DNA of 64,000 bases from CALJFL01 sp963669435 (GCA_963669435.1 OY770025.1:4526001-4590000); one strand, 5' to 3'. Counted from the stretch's first letter, positions 28,366 to 37,783 are shown. Translations and numbers: made by a program. Notes: generated from the letters alone by a model not told the origin.

Positions 28366-29871
28366 GTGTACCCAATGCTAATCAAAGCAACGATCATCGC
28401 ACTCCTGCTCTGGTTTCCGCAGTTATCCACTGCCGATTCGACTCCACCTAACTTTATCGTCATCGTCGCTGACGACCTGGGTTATGGCGATCTCAGCAGC
28501 TTCGGTGCTACCCACATCAGCACACCACACATAGACCAATTGGGTGCTAGCGGACTTCGCTTCACCCAATTCTACGCCGCCGCCTCCGTGTGCACTCCAT
28601 CGCGCGCAGGCTTACTTACCGGCAGGCAAGCAAGCCGCATGGGCATGGAGCACGTATTCATGCACGACTCCCACGACGGTCTGCCACTCTCCGAAATTAC
28701 AATTGCCGAACAGCTCAAGCAGGCAGACTACAGCACGGCTCTCGTGGGCAAATGGCATCTGGGGCACCTGGACCGCTACATGCCCTGGAACCAGGGCTTT
28801 GATGAGTTCTACGGGGTTGCTTTCAGTAATGACATGCCGAACCTGTTCTTCTATGAAAACCAGGAGATCCTGTACGAGGAAATCGACCAGCGTTTCCTGA
28901 CCCAACGGTACACAAAAAGAGCCTTGGACTTCATCGAGCGCAACGCCCGGCAGCCCTTCTTCCTGTACCTGGCGCACAGCATGCCCCACGTGCCGGTATA
29001 TGCCTCTCCGAAGTTTGAAGGTACATCGAGGGCAGGCATCTATGGCGACGCGGTACAGGAACTTGACTGGAGCACAGGCAAGATTGTCGACCATCTCGCT
29101 AAACTGAGAATTCTCGACAACACCGTCATAGTATTCACATCAGATAACGGTCCCTGGCGGGCCATGGGTTCACACGCAGGGTCCGCTGGCCCGCTCAGGG
29201 ACGGCAAGGGTTCTGCGTTTGAAGGAGGTCAACGCGTACCTACTGTCATGCACTGGCCCTCGGGGATCGTCCAGGCACGCGAGGTCAATCATATCGCCAG
29301 TCTGCTGGATCTCATGCCCACGTTTTCTGCCCTGGCGGGAGTGCCGCTGCCGAAAGGCGTGGCAATTGATGGCCGGGACATATCCCCGCTCATTACCTCA
29401 GGCAGCACTGAAACTCCGGAAGAGTTTTTCTACCAGGGATTCTTCACTTACGAACTCGCAGCCTACCGGGAGGGGAACTGGAAACTCAAGCTCCCACGCA
29501 CTGGCTACCCAAGATTCATCGAGCCCATTCTGAAGCTGGACGCCTATGGCCATGGCCTGATGCTGTTCAATCTCGATGAAGATCCTGGTGAACAGAAGAA
29601 CCTGGCCGACCAGTATCCGGAGCGCGTGGAACAGATGCGCCAAGTATTACATACCAAACAGGCTGAGCTCGATACTGATCGAGAACGCATTCTATATATG
29701 CGCCCCTTGGCGGCAGACAGACAAGGCTATGGTGGGCTCATAGCCCGAGCTGCCACCTCGGCCCTGGTGGCTTTGATCGTTTTAATCGTAATCCTGCGGT
29801 GGGTTTACCGACGCATCCGTTCGCGCGGGAAAATTGATGCTTCGGGGACAAACCCAAACGACAGAGGATGA
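28366..29871 (+). CDS. Cys-type sulfatase (arylsulfatase family)
   Basis: This protein of about 500 residues has an N-terminal signal sequence, IVADDLGYGDLSSFG for calcium binding, and the modification motif C76-T-P-S-R-A-G-LLTGR (numbering from the GTG at 28366) in which Cys becomes formylglycine. GKWHLGH and the FTSDNGPWR metal site follow. A C-terminal hydrophobic helix (residues ~463-482) with a basic tail anchors it, suggesting periplasmic action at the inner membrane. It removes sulfate esters from a glycan or aromatic substrate. The start may be GTG 28366 or ATG 28375. It needs a formylglycine-generating enzyme, which is not the cysteine-less protein at 6991. Gene gaps of 6 and 9 bp place it in the TetR operon. 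Confidence 0.92.
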   Translation: MYPMLIKATIIALLLWFPQLSTADSTPPNFIVIVADDLGYGDLSSFGATHISTPHIDQLGASGLRFTQFYAAASVCTPSRAGLLTGRQASRMGMEHVFMHDSHDGLPLSEITIAEQLKQADYSTALVGKWHLGHLDRYMPWNQGFDEFYGVAFSNDMPNLFFYENQEILYEEIDQRFLTQRYTKRALDFIERNARQPFFLYLAHSMPHVPVYASPKFEGTSRAGIYGDAVQELDWSTGKIVDHLAKLRILDNTVIVFTSDNGPWRAMGSHAGSAGPLRDGKGSAFEGGQRVPTVMHWPSGIVQAREVNHIASLLDLMPTFSALAGVPLPKGVAIDGRDISPLITSGSTETPEEFFYQGFFTYELAAYREGNWKLKLPRTGYPRFIEPILKLDAYGHGLMLFNLDEDPGEQKNLADQYPERVEQMRQVLHTKQAELDTDRERILYMRPLAADRQGYGGLIARAATSALVALIVLIVILRWVYRRIRSRGKIDASGTNPNDRG

Positions 29872-29880
29872 AGTGACGTC

Positions 29881-30705
29881 ATGAGTAAAGATTCGTATCT
29901 GGGCATGAGCCCCGGCGACCTCGCCGACAAGCCCTACGCCAAGTACTGGAACCCGGAAATGAAAGGCCTTTCAAGCCCGGTGCAACAAGCTCTGCTGCAA
30001 AGCCCATTCCCGAGCTGTTACGGGTTTTCACCGAGTGAGTCAGCACAGTTGCTCCAACCAGGGGATCTCCCCCTGGAAAATGGCTACACCCAATTGAGCA
30101 CCGGAGAAATGTTCGTCGCGGTGAAAACGCCCATGCCCCATGTTTCCGGAAAAATGATCGACTGGTGGTTCGGCTGGCACAGCGATGAGAGCCAGCGTTA
30201 CAAGCTGTGGCACCCGCATGCGCATATGAAAGCCGTGCTGAAGAATCCCACAGGTGACCAACCAGGTCTCACCGAACGGGAACGCTATGTCGGTAATACT
30301 TCCTACGTGGATGAGTACATCGGCCAGGGCATCCTCAGACTGGCAATCCAGTTTGTCCGACCAGAGGAGTTCGGGCTGGATACATCGAAGTTTGCGGATG
30401 CCGGGGTTCAAACTGCTGTCTGCGCCAACGTGGGTCCCGCGAAAAGCCCTTTCAATGTGGGCAAACTCGTACACCTGATTCGCGAGACCGAAGACGGCTG
30501 CGAGATGCGCAGCCGCTTCTGGATGGGCAAGGCCTGCCTGCGCGATAAACCTGAATCCCATATCGGCAACCGTATCGTCGGCACTAAAGCCTTGTCGAAA
30601 ATGGTCATGACCCGTGACCACGGCCACGACATGGTAGTGCACTGCGCCATGGAAATGGCACACCTGGCCACTTTCCTCCCGGATCTCTACGCCGATTACC
30701 ACTAG
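29881..30705 (+). CDS. PhlG/phloretin-hydrolase-like C-C hydrolase
   Basis: This 274-residue soluble protein matches the DAPG-hydrolase (PhlG) family. Characterised relatives are 2,4-diacetylphloroglucinol hydrolase and phloretin hydrolase, zinc enzymes that cut the C-C bond between an acyl group and a phloroglucinol ring. The zinc-ligand layout is visible: His111/His115 in WHPHAH, Glu145 in VDEYIG, and the H254-x-x-x-E258 pair in HCAMEM. DWWFGWHSDESQRYKLWHP is also typical. It is 9 bp from the sulfatase stop. The position between sulfatase and glycosidase genes suggests ring-acyl cleavage after removal of sulfate or sugar; the exact substrate is inference. Confidence 0.82.
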   Translation: MSKDSYLGMSPGDLADKPYAKYWNPEMKGLSSPVQQALLQSPFPSCYGFSPSESAQLLQPGDLPLENGYTQLSTGEMFVAVKTPMPHVSGKMIDWWFGWHSDESQRYKLWHPHAHMKAVLKNPTGDQPGLTERERYVGNTSYVDEYIGQGILRLAIQFVRPEEFGLDTSKFADAGVQTAVCANVGPAKSPFNVGKLVHLIRETEDGCEMRSRFWMGKACLRDKPESHIGNRIVGTKALSKMVMTRDHGHDMVVHCAMEMAHLATFLPDLYADYH

Positions 30706-30745
30706 GGACATCAATAAATTCAACTGAATACAGCGAGAATCGATA

Positions 30746-31783
30746 GTGCGCAAATTTATAATTTCCCTGGCGGTACTGGGTACAGCAATCTATGGCTACC
30801 TGTATTCGCAAGACTTCCGCCCGCTGATTTACCGGGCAGTGGAACAGACTGTGGCCCAGGTTACCGCGAGCGCCACAGTCGACAAGAACGACTTCAAACT
30901 GCTGTTCTGCGGCACCGGCTCACCTAATCGTACGCCGGACAGGGGCCAGCCCTGCACCGCGTTGGTAGCCGACGGTAAATTGTTCCTGTTCGACGCAGGG
31001 GAAGGCACTACAGCTCAATTGACTGAGTTCGCAGCCCCCACCGGGGCGCTGGAAGCCATTTTCCTAACCCACCTGCATTCGGACCACATCTCCGGGGTGG
31101 CCGAAGTGCTCCACAACACCTGGCTCTTTGGCCGCCGTCATATCACCCGCACCATCGGCCCCCCGGGTACTGGGAAAATGCTGGATGGTTTCACGCATGC
31201 CTACGAAGACGATCTCCATGAACGTACGCGGGTGCTGGGCGCAGATAACCTCAATAACAACATCGTGTTCGAGGGAGCGCAGGATGTGTTGGTAGAGGGC
31301 CCTGACGCCAAAATAGTCTACGAAGAGAACGGCCTGGTGATCAGCGCCTTCCTGGTAGACCACCCCGAATGGCCCCAGGCTTACGGCTATCGAATCGAGT
31401 ACCGGGACAAAATTGTCGTGATCAGCGGTGACACTGCGCCCAGCGACGGCATCAGGCGCCATGCCAAAGGCGCTGATGCACTCATCCACGAAGCCGTGAA
31501 TATGGAAATATTTATGTACGTGGGTGAACAGATGGAGGCTCAGGGCGGCCCAATGACCAAAGAGCGAATGAAGCGCATCGCCAGCGTTCACACCCCCACA
31601 AAAGACCTGGCAGAGATCGCCAGAGATACCAGCGTGAAAAACCTGATTATTACCCACCTGATCCCGGCCATGCCCGCGATCTGGATCGCAGACGTTTTTT
31701 TCACTGCGGGTATGAGTGACATTTACAAGGGCGACATCATCGTCGCCCGCGACGGCCAATGGACGGAGGTAGCCGAACTGTGA
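30746..31783 (+). CDS. membrane-anchored MBL-fold metallo-hydrolase
   Basis: This 345-residue protein has an N-terminal hydrophobic anchor (residues ~3-20) and a metallo-beta-lactamase fold. It shows FCGTGSPNRTPDRGQPC (RNase Z-like start), FDAGEGTT, the metal motif T-H-L-H-S-D-H, VISGDTAPSDGI, HEAVN and a late IITHL. The RNase-Z/arylsulfatase-like subgroup includes enzymes acting on phosphodiester, lactone or sulfate esters. An extracytoplasmic hydrolase role on the locus substrate fits the neighbours; true tRNA processing is unlikely because of the anchor. The start is GTG; the gene's stop overlaps the GST start. Confidence 0.8.
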   Translation: MRKFIISLAVLGTAIYGYLYSQDFRPLIYRAVEQTVAQVTASATVDKNDFKLLFCGTGSPNRTPDRGQPCTALVADGKLFLFDAGEGTTAQLTEFAAPTGALEAIFLTHLHSDHISGVAEVLHNTWLFGRRHITRTIGPPGTGKMLDGFTHAYEDDLHERTRVLGADNLNNNIVFEGAQDVLVEGPDAKIVYEENGLVISAFLVDHPEWPQAYGYRIEYRDKIVVISGDTAPSDGIRRHAKGADALIHEAVNMEIFMYVGEQMEAQGGPMTKERMKRIASVHTPTKDLAEIARDTSVKNLIITHLIPAMPAIWIADVFFTAGMSDIYKGDIIVARDGQWTEVAEL

Positions 31784-32625
31784 TTATCGCCCACGAGAGC
31801 ATTACGACTGAGGAAGTAAAGGACTGGCAGGGGCTGCACCTCCTTCACTTTCACGGCTCCACCTGTTCCCAGAAAGTGCGTCTGATGCTGGGGGAACTTG
31901 GTGTGGACTGGGAGTCTCACCCGGTCAGCCTGATGAAGAGCGAAAACAGCACTCCCTGGTTTCTTGGCATCAATCCCCGCGGTGTGGTGCCGGTGCTGGT
32001 GCACGACGGTGTGGTACATGTAGAGAGCAACGATATCATCACCTACCTCGACAGCACGTTCAGCAAACCGCGCCAAAGCTACTTTTTTGAGCAGAGCGAC
32101 CCGCTGGCTGAAGAGGCACAGCAGTTACTGGATAAGGAGGATGAACTTCACATCGACCTTCGCACCTTGACCATCCAGTTTGGCCCCCTGAAGATCAAGA
32201 CCGAAAAGGAGATTGACGCCCAGGACAAAAACGGTGCGGCCGATGCACAGCGCGACCACGAGGTGCATTGGTGGCGGGATAAACTGGCCAACGGCATCAG
32301 CGACGCGGAAACCCGTGAATCCTGTGCGCGATTCGCCGCACTATTCGACGAGTTGGACCAGCGCCTGGCGACCCGGTCCTGGCTGATGGGCGACGATGTA
32401 TCCATTGTCGACATCTCACTGTTCACCAATATCCAGCGCCTAGTCAATTTAGGTTATCCACTACAGCACCATTCCAGGCTGCACGAGTACTACCAGCGAC
32501 TTACCGCCAGGCCGGCGTTTGAGACAGAATTGAGCCAGAAGACAACGAAAATGGCCAAAAAAGTTTTCCGTACGGTCAGGTTTTTCAACGGCCTGAAGGG
32601 AAAACGCATCGAGAAATTCGTCTGA
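31780..32625 (+). CDS. glutathione S-transferase family protein
   Basis: The product has about 281 residues and a GST thioredoxin-like N-domain (LLHFHGSTCSQKVRLMLGELGVDWE, with Ser/Cys at the usual active position). It also shows the cis-Pro region NPRGVVPVLVHDG with ESNDIITYLD, and an all-helical C-domain (SWLMGDDVSIVDISLF). The chosen GTG at 31780 overlaps the previous gene's stop in GTGA and has GGAGG 10 bp upstream; an in-frame ATG at 31759 is the alternative. GSTs in catabolic sets often do glutathione-dependent ring or ether cleavage or isomerisation. The specific reaction is unknown. Confidence 0.85.
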   Translation: MIIAHESITTEEVKDWQGLHLLHFHGSTCSQKVRLMLGELGVDWESHPVSLMKSENSTPWFLGINPRGVVPVLVHDGVVHVESNDIITYLDSTFSKPRQSYFFEQSDPLAEEAQQLLDKEDELHIDLRTLTIQFGPLKIKTEKEIDAQDKNGAADAQRDHEVHWWRDKLANGISDAETRESCARFAALFDELDQRLATRSWLMGDDVSIVDISLFTNIQRLVNLGYPLQHHSRLHEYYQRLTARPAFETELSQKTTKMAKKVFRTVRFFNGLKGKRIEKFV

Positions 32626-32660
32626 ATCCGGACCATTAATCGCCGTTACAGGAAGAACGC

Positions 32661-33551
32661 ATGCGCTGGCAAAAAATTGCACTAGTCGTCACTATCATGC
32701 ATACACATAAGGCTCTCCTGCTCACAACTTTTATTTTCGCCATCACGCTCATAGTCACGGCGAGCAGCACGCTCGACTGGGATTTGTCCCACAGCCTGGT
32801 CGCGCCCGGATCCACTTTTGGGGAATTCTTCAACCGCTTTGGTGAACTGCCCGTCTTTTTCGCTCTGTTGCTAAGCACGGTATTGCTCTTCGGGAGCCGT
32901 AACAGGCAGGTAGCCTGGCGCAATATTTTCAGCCATATTTTCGCCCTGCCCTTTATGGCCCTATTCGCCTGGGCAATTTTTTTCGTCCCCGTTCGGTATA
33001 TTCACGAATTTAATCCCAGCGGCATACCTCATGAAACCCTGCGCCTCACCCAGATCCTGGGTATGGCACTCTTGTTTGCCGCGATCGTGGCCGCTTACCG
33101 CCTGCCCCCAGAACTTTGCAGAAAATACCGGCGGCCTGCTCTCCTTATTATTTCATTAATCGCCCTGGAGATCGTTTTAATTAATCTGTTGAAGATTGCC
33201 TGGGGCCGTCCACGGATGCGATCGATCGATTCAATAGAGCAGTTCCACTATTGGTACCAGATTGCCGGCCCCGCGCCCAGCGACGAATTCAAGTCGTTTC
33301 CCTCTGGCCATACGGCCAATGGATTCATGGTGATTGCACTGGCGCTGCTCATTCCCGCCCAAAAGACGTCTCTGATCAGGGGCTTCACCCTGTTCGCCCT
33401 CTTGTGGGGAATCTGCGTGGCCTTGAGCCGTGTCGTCCTGGGCGCACACTTTCTGAGTGATGTTGCCACGGGCGGTTATATCGCGCTGTGCCTGTATTTC
33501 TCCCTGAGGGGCTTGGCTCGCCAACCGGTTATCGCCGAAGGAGCAAACTAA
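32661..33551 (+). CDS. PAP2-family membrane phosphatase
   Basis: This 296-residue integral membrane protein with about six helices has the three PAP2 phosphatase motifs: KIAWGRPR (motif 1), PSGHT (motif 2) and SRVVLGAHFLSD (motif 3). It would hydrolyse lipid phosphates or polyprenyl/lipid-A phosphates at the membrane. Its link to the sulfatase-PhlG-GH2 operon is unclear, but its stop codon directly abuts the GH2 ATG and its ATG has AGGAAG upstream, so it is cotranscribed. Confidence 0.88.
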   Translation: MRWQKIALVVTIMHTHKALLLTTFIFAITLIVTASSTLDWDLSHSLVAPGSTFGEFFNRFGELPVFFALLLSTVLLFGSRNRQVAWRNIFSHIFALPFMALFAWAIFFVPVRYIHEFNPSGIPHETLRLTQILGMALLFAAIVAAYRLPPELCRKYRRPALLIISLIALEIVLINLLKIAWGRPRMRSIDSIEQFHYWYQIAGPAPSDEFKSFPSGHTANGFMVIALALLIPAQKTSLIRGFTLFALLWGICVALSRVVLGAHFLSDVATGGYIALCLYFSLRGLARQPVIAEGAN

Positions 33552-35879
33552 ATGACTCATCAATTTTGTCTGCGTGGACTGCGCTCTTACTGCCTGCTGC
33601 TTACGCTTCTATTGATTTCCCAGTTATCCAGCGCCAGGGAAACCGTTGATCTCAACAAGGGCTGGACCTTCACTGGCACGGACCTGTTCGGCGAGCAGGT
33701 CAGTAGAGAGGTAGACCTTCCCCACAGCTGGAACGGTTCCGAAACCTGGGACAGCGACCTGAACCGAACAGTGAGCGTCGCCTACTCGAGAAACCAGAAC
33801 CTGTATCAAAGAGAGCTAACGGTGCTCGAAACATGGCGCGGAAAACGCCTTTTTTTGCGTTTTGAAGCGGCAAACACTGTAGCCCGACTGCACATCAACG
33901 GAAAGTTCGTTGGCGAACACCGCGGTGGTTATAGCGCATTTAATCTGGATATTACGGATTACGTCAACTTTGGCGAAGCGAATTCTATCGAGGTGTCAGT
34001 CGACAATTCCTATGACGATGACATCATTCCACTGATAGGGGATTTCAATGTCTATGGCGGCTTGATACGCCCAGTCAGCCTGATCGTGACGGATAGCAGT
34101 GCAATCTCACTACGCAGGCATGGCAGTTTCGGTGTCTATATCGACCAGATCGATATTTCCGATCAGGAAGCCCGGATCGAAGTTCGCACCCTGGTTGATC
34201 ACTTCGATGCAACACCTCGAAACCTCACTCTGCGCACCTCGGTTTTCGACCAGGTGGGACAACTGGTGATATCCGCTTCTGCGGAAATTAATCTGGCGGC
34301 CAATTCACAAGCTGAACACCGCCTGGGAATGCCCATTGAGAACCCCACTCTCTGGCAAGGAGTTGAGAACCCCTATCTCTATCAGGTAAACGTCAGTCTG
34401 TTGGAAGGCGACCGTGTGGTGGATGAAGTTATCCAGCCAATGGGTTTGCGCGCCATTGGTGTCGACCCCAAGGGACGCTTGCTTCTGAATGGGGAAGTGT
34501 ATCGTTTGAGAGGTGTAGGCTTTCACGAGGACTGGCCAGGCGTTGGTCCCGCCCTGAGCACCGTACAGCGCGCCACCGACATCGAATTGATCCGTTCCAT
34601 GGGGGCGAACGCCATTCGGTTGGCCCACTATCCCCACGGCCTTGAAACCCTGGCCATGGCCGATCAATCGGGGCTGGTAGCGTGGAGCGAAATCCCGTTT
34701 GTCGGATCACCCTTTGGGCCGCCCCTGGGATATACCGATTCCGATGCATTCCGGGGCAATGCAAAACAGCAACTACTTGAAATGATCCACCAGCAATACA
34801 ATCATCCATCAGTATTCTTCTGGGGCATTTTCAACGAAGTCCCAAAATCCAGCGCCGATAATTTCGATCCGCTGCCACTGGTTCACGAACTCAACGCACT
34901 GGCAAAAGCGGAAGATTCCAGTCGACTAACCTCGTCCGCGAGCGCTGGACTCGACGAGGAGGCCGAGGAACTCGGGGGTATTTCGGACGTGCAGTTCTGG
35001 AACCACTACTTCGGCTGGTACCACGGCAAACCAGAGGATGTCGGGGCGTGGCTCGATGCGACCAAAAAGCAGTACCCGGATAAGGGCATAGGACTCAGTG
35101 AGTACGGCGCGGGCGCCAGCTTTACCAGCTACCAGGAACGCCTGGAAAAACCCTATGGACACGGCGACCGGGATCATCCCGAAAAGTGGCAAAGCCACCT
35201 GCACCAGCGGGCCTGGGACGAAATCCAGCGGCGAGATTTTGTGCTCGGTTCTTTCGTATGGGCCATGTTCGACTTCAGTTCGTCCATCCGCAAGGAGGGG
35301 GGCCACGATGGCTTGAATACCAAGGGTCTGGTGAGCTACGACAGGAAGGTCAAAAAAGATGCCTTCTACTACTACCAGGCCAACTGGTCGAATGAACCGA
35401 TGCTCTACATTGCCGATCGGCGCAGCACCGGCCGACGTTCCGGCGCAACGGATGTCCAGGTGTTTTCTAATGCAGCCAGAGTTGAATTACAGAAAGGCAT
35501 GGAATCACTGGGCACCATCGCGGGAGACAATGGCGTATTTCGCTGGGAAGCCGTCGCTATCGAGCCGGGCAATAATCTACTTCTGGCCAGCGCAAGTTTC
35601 GGCGAGCAAGCTCTTACTGATCGAGTAGCCTGGTACTACAATGACAATATGGCCCGCTTGTCCAGCCTGATGCCCGTCTTTGGCGAACGCAAAACCATTC
35701 TACTGACCTTTGCAGCCCTGCTGTTGCTTTTTTACGCCTGGGGTTTTCGCGGCAGGCTCGACCGCGCGGGCGTCCTGGTGGCCAAGACCGGATTCTGGGC
35801 CATCACTGGGGTTTCCCTGCTATATCTCCTCGCCATCATGGGCCTCCATTTTGCAGGCCTCCTCATAGGCTTTGGCTGA
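33552..35879 (+). CDS. glycoside hydrolase family 2 with C-terminal membrane helices
   Basis: This 775-residue protein has a signal peptide (ends LSSA), a GH2 sugar-binding domain (residues ~30-190), an immunoglobulin-like domain and a TIM barrel. The acid/base Glu429 lies in GIFNEVP and the nucleophile Glu517 in LSEYGAG. FHEDWPGVGPAL and AIRLAHYPH are family signatures. Two hydrophobic segments at the C-terminus (residues ~715-735 and ~750-773) are not usual in GH2 and would tether the enzyme to the inner membrane. GH2 covers beta-galactosidase, beta-glucuronidase and beta-mannosidase; which one cannot be told. Confidence 0.9.
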   Translation: MTHQFCLRGLRSYCLLLTLLLISQLSSARETVDLNKGWTFTGTDLFGEQVSREVDLPHSWNGSETWDSDLNRTVSVAYSRNQNLYQRELTVLETWRGKRLFLRFEAANTVARLHINGKFVGEHRGGYSAFNLDITDYVNFGEANSIEVSVDNSYDDDIIPLIGDFNVYGGLIRPVSLIVTDSSAISLRRHGSFGVYIDQIDISDQEARIEVRTLVDHFDATPRNLTLRTSVFDQVGQLVISASAEINLAANSQAEHRLGMPIENPTLWQGVENPYLYQVNVSLLEGDRVVDEVIQPMGLRAIGVDPKGRLLLNGEVYRLRGVGFHEDWPGVGPALSTVQRATDIELIRSMGANAIRLAHYPHGLETLAMADQSGLVAWSEIPFVGSPFGPPLGYTDSDAFRGNAKQQLLEMIHQQYNHPSVFFWGIFNEVPKSSADNFDPLPLVHELNALAKAEDSSRLTSSASAGLDEEAEELGGISDVQFWNHYFGWYHGKPEDVGAWLDATKKQYPDKGIGLSEYGAGASFTSYQERLEKPYGHGDRDHPEKWQSHLHQRAWDEIQRRDFVLGSFVWAMFDFSSSIRKEGGHDGLNTKGLVSYDRKVKKDAFYYYQANWSNEPMLYIADRRSTGRRSGATDVQVFSNAARVELQKGMESLGTIAGDNGVFRWEAVAIEPGNNLLLASASFGEQALTDRVAWYYNDNMARLSSLMPVFGERKTILLTFAALLLLFYAWGFRGRLDRAGVLVAKTGFWAITGVSLLYLLAIMGLHFAGLLIGFG

Positions 35880-35949
35880 CAAGTTCGGCTGAACAACTGT
35901 CGAGGATCTTCCTCTTTAACTCTGTCACCCTACTCAGGTATTCAACCAT

Positions 35950-36705
35950 ATGAAAGTGAACAAAAAGCTCATAATCATTGCTGTTATCATTCTGCTGCCG
36001 CTGGCCATTTGGGGGTGGAATCCTCTCGCACCCTACCGAAATACCGCCCATGTATTAGCTGAGATCGATACATACAGTGCACTGGAATCCGGTGTACAGC
36101 GTCAAAGCAACGGTGTCTATATTGTGAAGGCCTTAACCCGCATGCCAGAAGTAAAAGCCGAAATGGTGGAATGGTGGTTCTCCGATTACATGCAAACCAC
36201 AGAACACTACAAACGCTGGCACCCAACGGCTCACGTATGGATGGATTGGGAAAACAAGGTTCCCGGGGAAGTTATTGGCGCAAGTCATCTGGTACATGAA
36301 TACATAGGCCCGCAATTACACAAGGCACGAATCCAGTTCATTGACCCTTCGGAGTTTTTTGAAGATTTTGAATTACGGGATGATCGTTTTGTCATCTGTG
36401 CCCGAGCAGGAGGTCTTGAACAGCCTCTATATCTAATCTCCATGTGCCACATAGTACGTGATACAAACTGGGGCGCTGAGATGCGTTCTATATTTTGGCT
36501 GGGGCATGTTGCCAAACGTGAGGGAAATGACCAAGTCTTCTCTATCGGTGGCCTTATTGGTAATACGGCGCTAGCACGTTTTCTAATGATCAGTACTCAA
36601 GACGCTACTAATCTAATGACCCATTGTATTCAGGAAATGGGCTACCTCTCGGATTTCCTGCCGCGACTTTTCTATGACCAGACCGACTCCGCTTCCGAGT
36701 TCTAG
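35950..36705 (+). CDS. membrane-anchored PhlG-like hydrolase (second copy)
   Basis: This 251-residue protein has an N-terminal transmembrane anchor (residues ~6-24) and the same PhlG/phloretin-hydrolase-type domain as the gene at 29881. It has W-H91-P-T-A-H95, Glu117 in HEYIGP, and the H225-x-x-x-E229 pair. The two paralogues are clearly diverged. One is cytoplasmic and this one faces the periplasm if the anchor is as predicted, so they may act on different steps or substrates. It is the last gene of the rightward set, 70 bp after GH2. Confidence 0.8.
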   Translation: MKVNKKLIIIAVIILLPLAIWGWNPLAPYRNTAHVLAEIDTYSALESGVQRQSNGVYIVKALTRMPEVKAEMVEWWFSDYMQTTEHYKRWHPTAHVWMDWENKVPGEVIGASHLVHEYIGPQLHKARIQFIDPSEFFEDFELRDDRFVICARAGGLEQPLYLISMCHIVRDTNWGAEMRSIFWLGHVAKREGNDQVFSIGGLIGNTALARFLMISTQDATNLMTHCIQEMGYLSDFLPRLFYDQTDSASEF

Positions 36706-36708
36706 TGA

Positions 36709-37458
36709 TCACCGGGAATAAGCGGTAACAACAAATTGGAGTCGTAATCCCCCCCCCGTGTGAATAGTATGGATGACCGGTGATCTCGGTTTCTTCCTCG
36801 AAACAAAATCGAAAACAAACAGTAACACTAGAACTGAATACGCCCACCGCTCTGAGGGTTCACCGGGAGTCCGATGGAGAAGTCGCGAGGCTTGCTCTAC
36901 AAATCTCTCGTCATCTCCCGCCGGAAATTGACGAATCCCTGGCAGCAGTGCTGCAGCAGCAATTCCCAAAGCGCAGTAAACCAGCTGTACTCCCAACTTA
37001 CCTATCAGTACAGGGAAGAAAGCCAGCCCCACCGCACCAATGAACATCTGAAGCGCCAATTTACCGCTAAATATTCGCTCCGGCTGAGGCGTCTTTGCAA
37101 TTACGGCTAGGTAGAGAGCCAACAGTGTACCCTCAAACAAGCCTGTAATCGTTCTAACCAACAGGAGGGTCTCAACACTGTCACAAAGTACACTGGCGAA
37201 ATTGCCCAGAACCACCGCCAGGGTTGCAATAACAGCAACTTTTCGCCAGCTGATTCTCGTAACCCACCAAAGCGCTGGAATCGACGCCAATGCGGTAGAC
37301 AATAGTTCGGCGGATATAACACCGACAGCGGCAGCTGTTGTAAAGCCAAGAGTTGATACGGTGCCGCCTACCAGTACCGGGGCATAGATCAGTGCCGGGT
37401 TCACCACGGCTGACGCGGCACCAAAATAGCTGATCATGCTGCCCGCAGTCGAGCTCAT
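36709..37458 (-). pseudogene. MFS transporter, N-terminal half only
   Basis: The frame encodes about 215 residues with six transmembrane segments of a major facilitator protein (FGAASAVVNPALIYAPVL, WRKVAVIATLAVVLGNFAS, RTITGLFEGTLLALYLAVIA). It then starts a seventh helix (WAYSVLVLLFVFDF) and loses similarity near 36790. The frame ends after a poly-C tract of nine bases (36749-36757). Normal MFS proteins have about 400 residues and 12 helices. The missing half is not nearby, because the PhlG-like gene ends at 36705. This marks a deletion or rearrangement junction. Confidence 0.75.
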
Positions 37459-37634
37459 TCGCCTCTGCTCAAAACCAGGTTTAACTTGACTCGTGCATAA
37501 GGGGCATCCACCTCTCCGGAGAGCTCAAAGCCCTCAGGGAAAATATCGGCGTGCTGGCGTGTGGCAGTAAAAAAAAGATCATCGCGAACGGCTACAACGG
37601 CTCCAGTAATACTGTGGCTGTATACACTTCGCAT
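37455..37634 (-). CDS. 59-residue small protein coupled to the MFS fragment
   Basis: A short frame starts at the ATG at 37634 with AAAGG about 8 bp upstream. It ends in a TGA that overlaps the MFS start codon (ATGA). The product is soluble and mixed in charge (starts MRSVYSHSITGAVVAVRDDL, ends VKLNLVLSRGE). I do not recognise a family. The overlapping stop/start suggests real translation, but it could also be a remnant of a longer gene. Confidence 0.4.
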   Translation of the reverse strand: MRSVYSHSITGAVVAVRDDLFFTATRQHADIFPEGFELSGEVDAPYARVKLNLVLSRGE

Positions 37635-37783
37635 GGAAAATACCTTTGATTACCCTGACCTCTCGCCGTGAACTTCCGTCTCCCTCCGCGGCGACGGGCC
37701 CGGCTTCAATATTTTCATCGGAAGACCTTTTCGCTCTACCGACTACAAATCTCATGATTCCGGGCCCGCCTCCTCAGTAGTTA

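Noticed and set aside
36749..36757. Poly-C tract as a phase-variation switch of an MFS transporter
   Set aside because: No frame change at this tract restores the missing second half of the transporter, because the neighbouring gene ends only about 45 bp away.
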